The translations under genes were made by a program, and so were the position numbers. The notes below the pieces were generated by a model. It did not search any database and was not told the origin of the DNA. It saw only the letters and a program-made list of their open reading frames with translations. A stretch of DNA of 5,214 nucleotides from an uncultured bacterium (GTDB taxonomy: Bacteria > Actinomycetota > Actinomycetes > S36-B12): NCBI GenBank assembly GCA_903954205.1, contig CAJBMR010000499.1, forward strand, positions 1 to 5,214. The letters are read 5' to 3'. Position 1 is the first letter of the stretch. Each line of letters begins with the position of its first letter. This document shows, piece by piece, positions 1-5,214 of this stretch.

Positions 1-231
1 CTGCGCAAGGTCGCCCGCGTCCGCCTCTCATCGGGCGTCGAGGTCACGGCCTATATCCCGGGCGTGGGGCACAACCTCCAGGAGCACTCGATCGTCCTCG
101 TCCGCGGCGGCCGCGTGAAGGACCTCCCCGGTGTCCGCTACAAGATCATCCGCGGCGCTCTTGATACCCAGGGCGTGAAGGGCCGCAAGCAGGCCCGTTC
201 ACGCTACGGCGCGAAGAAGGAGAAGGGCTGA
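1..231 (+). CDS. rpsL: 30S ribosomal protein S12, 3' part (5' end outside window)
   Basis: S12 lies at the decoding centre of the 30S subunit and helps monitor codon-anticodon pairing. The window enters the gene in frame, and 76 C-terminal residues plus TGA are present. Aligned from memory with E. coli S12 (124 aa), the first visible residue matches Leu49, so about 48 N-terminal residues are missing and the full length would be the usual 124. Visible family blocks are LRKVARVRL at the start, GHNLQEHS, the RGGRVKDLPGVRY loop and KQARSRYG near the C-terminus. The loop lysine (codon 118-120, equivalent to E. coli Lys88 counting Met) is the unmutated residue, and the next Asp is the site that is methylthiolated in E. 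coli. The other classical streptomycin-resistance lysine (position 43) lies upstream of the window. The stop overlaps the rpsG start by one base (TGATG), suggesting coupled translation. Identity is certain; only the 5' end is lacking. Confidence 0.98.
   Translation: MRKVARVRLSSGVEVTAYIPGVGHNLQEHSIVLVRGGRVKDLPGVRYKIIRGALDTQGVKGRKQARSRYGAKKEKG
217..222 (+). promoter_or_regulatory. Ribosome binding site of rpsG inside the rpsL 3' end
   Basis: AAGGAG sits 8 nt before the rpsG ATG and is embedded in the codons for the basic C-terminal tail of S12 (KKEKG). The S12 tail therefore also encodes the Shine-Dalgarno site of the next gene, which fits the one-base overlap of the two reading frames and fixes the rpsG start. 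Confidence 0.85.
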
Positions 232-701
232 TGCCGCGCAAGGGCCCGGCTGCCAAGCGGCCGATCGTCATCGACCCGGTCTACAACTCCCCGGTCGTCA
301 CCCAGCTCATCAACAAGGTGCTCCTCGACGGCAAGCGCTCCACCGCTGAGGCCATCGTCTACGGCGCCCTCGAGGGCTGCCGCGAGAAGACGGGCACCGA
401 TCCCGTGGCCACGCTCAAGCGGGCCCTCGACAACGTCAAGCCCACCCTCGAGGTGCGCTCTCGCCGCGTCGGCGGCGCCACCTACCAGGTGCCCGTCGAG
501 GTCAAGGCCGGACGCAGCACCACGCTCGCGCTGCGCTGGCTCATCTCTTACTCGCGCCAGCGTCGTGAGAAGACGATGACCGAGCGCCTCATGAACGAGA
601 TCCTCGACGCCTCCAACGGCCTTGGCGCCAGCGTCAAGAAGCGCGAGGACACGCACAAGATGGCCGAGTCCAACAAGGCATTCGCCCACTACCGCTGGTA
701 G
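231..701 (+). CDS. rpsG: 30S ribosomal protein S7
   Basis: S7 is a primary 16S rRNA-binding protein that nucleates assembly of the 30S head and lies next to the E-site and mRNA exit. The 156-aa product is the normal bacterial length. It starts MPRKGPAAKR and carries the S7 family signature at about residues 15-47 (DPVYNSPVV, then LLDGKRSTAEAIVYGAL), the central VGGATYQVPVEV block with its basic, rRNA-contacting surroundings, RWLISYSR, and a C-terminal helix with KREDTHKMAESNKAFAHYRW. The start is set by AAGGAG 8 nt upstream and by the overlap with the rpsL stop. In E. coli S7 represses the str operon by binding the roughly 100-nt rpsL-rpsG gap. That gap does not exist here, so any feedback must work elsewhere (inference). 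No unusual residues were noticed. Confidence 0.98.
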   Translation: MPRKGPAAKRPIVIDPVYNSPVVTQLINKVLLDGKRSTAEAIVYGALEGCREKTGTDPVATLKRALDNVKPTLEVRSRRVGGATYQVPVEVKAGRSTTLALRWLISYSRQRREKTMTERLMNEILDASNGLGASVKKREDTHKMAESNKAFAHYRW

Positions 702-717
702 TCGGCGCAGAAGCAGC

Positions 718-733
718 GAAGAAGAAGAAGGAG
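718..733 (+). promoter_or_regulatory. Polypurine ribosome-binding tract of fusA
   Basis: Sixteen consecutive purines, four GAA triplets running into GGAG, end 7 nt before the fusA GTG. AAGGAG at 728-733 is the core Shine-Dalgarno match. It occupies the end of the 39-nt rpsG-fusA gap, in which I see no stem-loop or promoter. This strong site supports the GTG at 741 as the true fusA start. Confidence 0.85.
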
Positions 734-740
734 TACGCAG

Positions 741-2840
<2,100 letters not shown>

Positions 2841-2893
2841 GTCGCGGATCGAAGAACACCCAGCAAACCAAGACAAGAACCCCGATCCGCGAC
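2841..2893 (+). promoter_or_regulatory. Stem-loop in the fusA-tuf gap (perfect 11-bp inverted repeat)
   Basis: GTCGCGGATCG (2841-2851), starting right after the fusA stop codon, is perfectly complementary to CGATCCGCGAC (2883-2893). The 31-nt loop between (2852-2882) contains no T and only five G, so it should stay single-stranded in RNA. There is no T-run after the stem, so it does not resemble a classical intrinsic terminator. The structure ends 21 nt before the tuf Shine-Dalgarno site, which stays open. Possible roles are protecting a processed tuf mRNA 5' end, an RNase cleavage site, partial termination, or a protein-binding site. The repeat is seen directly; its function is inferred. I saw no convincing -10/-35 pair in the gap. 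Confidence 0.6.
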
Positions 2894-2914
2894 AGTCGGA
2901 CGGACCGAAACGAA

Positions 2915-2920
2915 GAGGAG
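2915..2920 (+). promoter_or_regulatory. Ribosome binding site of tuf
   Basis: GAGGAG lies 6 nt before the GTG at 2927, in a purine-rich run. It fixes the GTG as the start, which is also where the conserved EF-Tu N-terminus (MAKAKFERTKPHVNIGTIGH) begins. Confidence 0.85.
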
Positions 2921-2926
2921 CCCACC

Positions 2927-4123
2927 GTGGCGAAGGCGAAGTTCGAGCGGACGAAGCCGCACGTGAACATCGGCACCATCGGGCATATCGACCATGGCAA
3001 GACGACGCTCACCGCGGCGATCACCAAGGTCCTGCACGACAAGATGCCCGACATCAACCCCTTTACGCCTTTCGATCAGATCGACAAGGCCCCGGAGGAG
3101 CGTCAGCGCGGCATCACGATCTCCATCGCGCACGTGGAGTACCAGACCGAGGCGCGCCACTACGCACACGTGGACTGCCCCGGCCACGCTGACTACATCA
3201 AGAACATGATCACCGGCGCCGCTCAGATGGACGGTGCGATCCTCGTGGTCGCCGCCACCGACGGCCCGATGCCCCAGACCAAGGAGCACGTCCTCCTTGC
3301 TCGCCAGGTCGGCGTCCCCGCGATCGTCGTCGCGCTCAACAAGTGCGACATGGTCGATGACGAGGACCTGCTCGAGCTGGTCGAGATGGAGGTGCGCGAG
3401 CTCCTGTCGACCTACGAGTTCCCCGGCGACGACATCCCCGTGGTGCGCGTGGCCGCCTTCCCGGCGCTCAACGGCGACGAGAAGTGGGGCGAGTCGATCA
3501 TGGAGCTCATGGGCGCGGTCGACTCCTACATCGTGACCCCCGAGCGTGAGGTCGACAAGCCGTTCCTCATGCCCGTCGAGGACGTCTTCACGATCACCGG
3601 CCGCGGCACCGTCGTGACCGGGCGCATCGAGCGCGGCATCGTCAAGGTCAACGAGGAGATCGAGATCGTCGGCATCCGCCCCGGACCGCCCGCGAAGACC
3701 ACCGTCACCGGCGTCGAGATGTTCCGCAAGCTTCTCGACGAGGGTCAGGCGGGCGAGAACGTCGGTCTGCTCCTGCGCGGCACCAAGCGCGAGGACGTCG
3801 AGCGCGGCCAGGTGTGCTGCAAGCCGGGCTCGATCACCCCGCACACCGAGTTCGAGGCCCAGGTCTACATCCTGAGCAAGGACGAGGGTGGCCGCCACAC
3901 GCCGTTCTTCGACAACTACCGTCCGCAGTTCTACTTCCGGACCACGGACGTCACGGGCGTCGTGCACCTGCCCGAGGGCAAGGACATGGTCATGCCCGGT
4001 GACAACACCGAGATGAAGGTCGATCTCATCCAGCCCATCGCCATGGAGGATGGCCTGCGCTTCGCGATTCGCGAGGGCGGTCGCACCGTGGGCGCCGGGC
4101 GCGTCACCAAGATCCTCAACTAG
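2927..4123 (+). CDS. tuf: Translation elongation factor Tu (EF-Tu, translational GTPase)
   Basis: EF-Tu in its GTP form carries aminoacyl-tRNA to the ribosomal A site and leaves after GTP hydrolysis; EF-Ts recharges it. The protein is 398 aa, normal for the family. Visible motifs: P-loop GHIDHGKT 19-26, switch I with RGITI 61-65, DCPGH 83-87 with catalytic His87, NKCD 138-141. Domain 2 starts near residue 210 (GRGTVVTGRIERG) and domain 3 near 305 (FEAQVYILSKDEGGRHTPFF, then RPQFYFRTTDVTG). The C-terminus GLRFAIREGGRTVGAGRV is canonical. Gln127, equivalent to a kirromycin-resistance position (E. coli Gln125), is the usual residue. Two oddities: the G5 loop reads VAAFPAL (175-181), with Ala176 where SAL-type Ser is usual, and Cys297-Cys298 are adjacent in the GQVCCKPG stretch. 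The start is GTG with GAGGAG 6 nt upstream. A strong hairpin follows the stop codon. Being in the str operon argues for the main tuf gene; whether a second copy exists cannot be seen. Confidence 0.98.
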   Translation: MAKAKFERTKPHVNIGTIGHIDHGKTTLTAAITKVLHDKMPDINPFTPFDQIDKAPEERQRGITISIAHVEYQTEARHYAHVDCPGHADYIKNMITGAAQMDGAILVVAATDGPMPQTKEHVLLARQVGVPAIVVALNKCDMVDDEDLLELVEMEVRELLSTYEFPGDDIPVVRVAAFPALNGDEKWGESIMELMGAVDSYIVTPEREVDKPFLMPVEDVFTITGRGTVVTGRIERGIVKVNEEIEIVGIRPGPPAKTTVTGVEMFRKLLDEGQAGENVGLLLRGTKREDVERGQVCCKPGSITPHTEFEAQVYILSKDEGGRHTPFFDNYRPQFYFRTTDVTGVVHLPEGKDMVMPGDNTEMKVDLIQPIAMEDGLRFAIREGGRTVGAGRVTKILN

Positions 4124-4125
4124 TT

Positions 4126-4161
4126 GGTTCGGGGGAGGCGTTCGCGCGCCTCCCCCGAATC
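4126..4161 (+). terminator. Strong hairpin after tuf, probable full or partial terminator
   Basis: TTCGGGGGAGGCG (4128-4140) pairs perfectly with CGCCTCCCCCGAA (4147-4159) across a 6-nt loop. The outer bases 4127-4160 (G-U) and 4126-4161 (G-C) extend it to 15 bp. It begins 2 nt after the tuf stop codon. The position and very GC-rich stem fit a terminator, but no T-run follows (next bases are CGACCATCACGACC), so termination may be partial, Rho-assisted or absent. A partial terminator would make sense here because EF-Tu is made in large excess over ribosomal proteins encoded just downstream (inference). It could instead be an mRNA-stabilising 3' end or processing site. Confidence 0.65.
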
Positions 4162-4202
4162 CGACCATCACGACCCAAGACAGACAGCGGCACGGACTCA
4201 AG

Positions 4203-4208
4203 AAGGAA
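4203..4208 (+). promoter_or_regulatory. Ribosome binding site of rpsJ
   Basis: AAGGAA, within the purine run AAGAAGGAAG, lies 6 nt before the ATG at 4215. It selects this start over in-frame upstream start codons that would lie inside tuf, and the protein then begins at the usual S10 N-terminus. In the rest of the tuf-rpsJ gap, after the hairpin, I see no recognisable promoter; the stretch is poor in T. Confidence 0.8.
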
Positions 4209-4214
4209 GCCACC

Positions 4215-4523
4215 ATGGCGGGACAGAAGATCCGGATCCGGCTCAAGGCCTACGACCACGAGATCATCGATTCATCGGCGCGCAAGATCGTCGATACGGT
4301 GACTCGCACGGGTGCGAAGGTCGCGGGACCGGTGCCGCTGCCGACCGAGAAGAACGTCTACTGCGTGATCCGGTCGCCCCACAAGTACAAGGACAGTCGA
4401 GAGCACTTCGAGATGCGCACGCACAAGCGCCTCATCGACATTCTCGACCCCACGCCCAAGACCGTCGACTCGCTCATGCGCCTGGACCTTCCGGCCGGCG
4501 TCGACATCGAGATCAAGCTCTAG
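4215..4523 (+). CDS. rpsJ: 30S ribosomal protein S10 (transcription factor NusE)
   Basis: S10 is part of the 30S head and, bound to NusB, also acts as NusE in antitermination of rRNA transcription and in linking RNA polymerase to ribosomes through NusG. The 102-aa product starts MAGQKIRIRLKAYDHEIID and contains SSARKIVDTV (20-29), GPVPLPTEKNVYCVIRSPH (38-56), the extended loop with KYKDSREHFEMRTHKRL (57-73) and a C-terminal strand ending DLPAGVDIEIKL. The KNVYCVIRSPHKYKDSREHF stretch matches the actinobacterial form of the protein as I remember it. Lys57 and Tyr58, near which tigecycline-resistance changes occur in other bacteria, look unaltered. Although the frame is open further upstream into tuf, the ATG at 4215 has a good ribosome-binding site and gives the normal length. 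It is the first gene of the S10 operon, 91 nt after tuf and 10 nt before the chosen rplC start. Confidence 0.97.
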   Translation: MAGQKIRIRLKAYDHEIIDSSARKIVDTVTRTGAKVAGPVPLPTEKNVYCVIRSPHKYKDSREHFEMRTHKRLIDILDPTPKTVDSLMRLDLPAGVDIEIKL

Positions 4524-4525
4524 GA
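4522..4525 (+). promoter_or_regulatory. Short ribosome binding site deciding the rplC start
   Basis: AGGA overlaps the rpsJ stop codon (TAG at 4521-4523). It is only 2 nt from the ATG at 4528 but 8 nt from the in-frame ATG at 4534, so normal spacing favours the second ATG. Translation may also be helped by coupling with rpsJ. Confidence 0.55.
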
Positions 4526-4533
4526 CTATGACG

Positions 4534-5184
4534 ATGGACAGCACAGTCAAGGGCGTGCTCGGGCAGAAGCTCGGCATGACCCAGGTATGGGACGAGAACA
4601 ACCGCGTCGTCCCGGTCACCGTGGTCAAGGCAGGCCCCTGCGTCGTGACGCAGGTGCGCACGCCTGACAACGACGGCTACTCGGCCGTGCAGCTGGGCTT
4701 CGGCGCTGTCGACCCGCGCCGGGTCAACAAGCCGGACGCCGGGCACTTCGCCAAGGCCGGCGTCGCTCCCCGACGCCACCTCGTCGAGCTCCGCACCACC
4801 GATGCCTCCGAGTACACCCTCGGCCAGGAAGTCGGTGCCGATGCGTTCGCCGTTGGCGAGGTCGTCGACGTGACGGCCACGACCAAGGGCAAGGGCTTCG
4901 CAGGCACGATGAAGCGCCATGGCTTCAGTGGCGTCGGCGCCTCCCACGGAGCGCACCGCAATCACCGCAAGCCCGGGTCGATCGGCGCCTGCGCCACGCC
5001 CGGCCGCGTCTTCAAGGGCATGCGCATGGCGGGCCGCATGGGCTCGGTGCGTCACACGACGCAGGGCCTGAAGGTGCATGCCGTGGATACCGAGCGTGGC
5101 CTGCTCCTCATCAAGGGCGCGATCCCCGGTCCCAAGGGCGGGCTCGTGCTCATCCGCACGACCTCGAAGGCGGTGTCGTCATGA
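4534..5184 (+). CDS. rplC: 50S ribosomal protein L3
   Basis: L3 binds 23S rRNA early in 50S assembly and sends a long loop toward the peptidyl transferase centre. Counting from ATG 4534 the protein is 216 aa. The N-terminus VKGVLGQKLGMTQVWDENNRVVPVTVV is typical, and a full match to the L3 family signature lies at about 105-128 (from F..., through KGKGFAG, to R). The loop HGFSGVGASHGAHRNHRKPG is followed by SIGACATPGRVFKG and MAGRMG. Where E. coli has GQNQTPG with the methylated Gln150, this protein has GACATPG, so there is no Gln for PrmB-type methylation; I recall this as common in actinobacteria. Another ATG at 4528 would add two residues (218 aa). I prefer 4534 because of the AGGA spacing and because the M-x-x-x-VKG start lines up with remembered actinobacterial L3 proteins. 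The end overlaps rplD by ATGA. Identity is certain, the start less so. Confidence 0.96.
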   Translation: MDSTVKGVLGQKLGMTQVWDENNRVVPVTVVKAGPCVVTQVRTPDNDGYSAVQLGFGAVDPRRVNKPDAGHFAKAGVAPRRHLVELRTTDASEYTLGQEVGADAFAVGEVVDVTATTKGKGFAGTMKRHGFSGVGASHGAHRNHRKPGSIGACATPGRVFKGMRMAGRMGSVRHTTQGLKVHAVDTERGLLLIKGAIPGPKGGLVLIRTTSKAVSS

Positions 5185-5214
5185 CTTCTGTGAAGGTCCT
5201 CGTTCCCGGGGGCA
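5181..5214 (+). CDS. rplD: 50S ribosomal protein L4, first 11 codons (3' end outside window)
   Basis: An ATG at 5181 overlaps the rplC stop as ATGA and opens a frame reading MTSVKVLVPGG up to the window edge. AAGG at 5167-5170 lies 10 nt upstream, and coupling to rplC translation is likely. Eleven residues are too few to identify the protein by sequence. The call rests on the near-universal S10-operon order rpsJ-rplC-rplD and on the typical short hydrophobic start of L4. L4 binds 23S rRNA, lines the exit tunnel and in E. coli represses its own operon. Confidence 0.8.
   Translation, partial: MTSVKVLVPGG

Noticed and set aside
2894..2926. Possible tuf promoter in the fusA-tuf gap
   Set aside because: Separate tuf promoters are known in some actinobacteria, but I found no TANNNT-type -10 element with a plausible -35 in this T-poor gap, so I do not call one.
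4050..4214. Upstream in-frame extension of rpsJ into tuf
   Set aside because: The frame is open, but it would add 55 residues translated from tuf and hairpin sequence. The ATG at 4215 has a good Shine-Dalgarno site and gives normal S10 length.

Overview
This window is a piece of a bacterial chromosome carrying the junction of the str and S10 ribosomal-protein operons, read entirely on the + strand. The strongly G/C-rich third codon positions, two GTG starts (fusA, tuf), the sequence style of S10 and L3, and the direct adjacency of tuf and rpsJ all point to a high-GC Gram-positive bacterium (Actinomycetota, perhaps an Actinomyces/Micrococcus-like lineage). The genus cannot be fixed from this sequence alone.

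Layout: the 3' part of rpsL (ribosomal protein S12), then rpsG (S7), fusA (elongation factor G), tuf (elongation factor Tu), rpsJ (S10/NusE), rplC (L3) and the first codons of rplD (L4). The rpsL-rpsG and rplC-rplD pairs overlap (TGATG and ATGA), so translational coupling is likely. rpsG-fusA (39 nt) holds only a purine-rich ribosome-binding tract. Two gaps contain real secondary structure: fusA-tuf (86 nt) has a perfect 11-bp inverted repeat around a T-free 31-nt loop, and tuf-rpsJ (91 nt) has a 13-bp perfect stem, extendable to 15 bp, just after the tuf stop codon. No stretch over 300 bases lacks a gene.

The products act together in translation. S12 and S7 build the 30S decoding centre and head, EF-Tu delivers aminoacyl-tRNA, EF-G drives translocation, S10 belongs to the 30S head and doubles as a Nus transcription factor, and L3 and L4 are early-assembling 50S proteins. 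All complete genes look intact and of normal family length.

This is an ordinary, highly conserved housekeeping region and I see no new biological system in it. Points worth a second look are the two intergenic stem-loops, the lack of room for the E. coli-type S7 and L4 control sites, an Ala in place of the usual Ser in the EF-Tu G5 loop, adjacent cysteines in EF-Tu domain 2, and the choice of rplC start.
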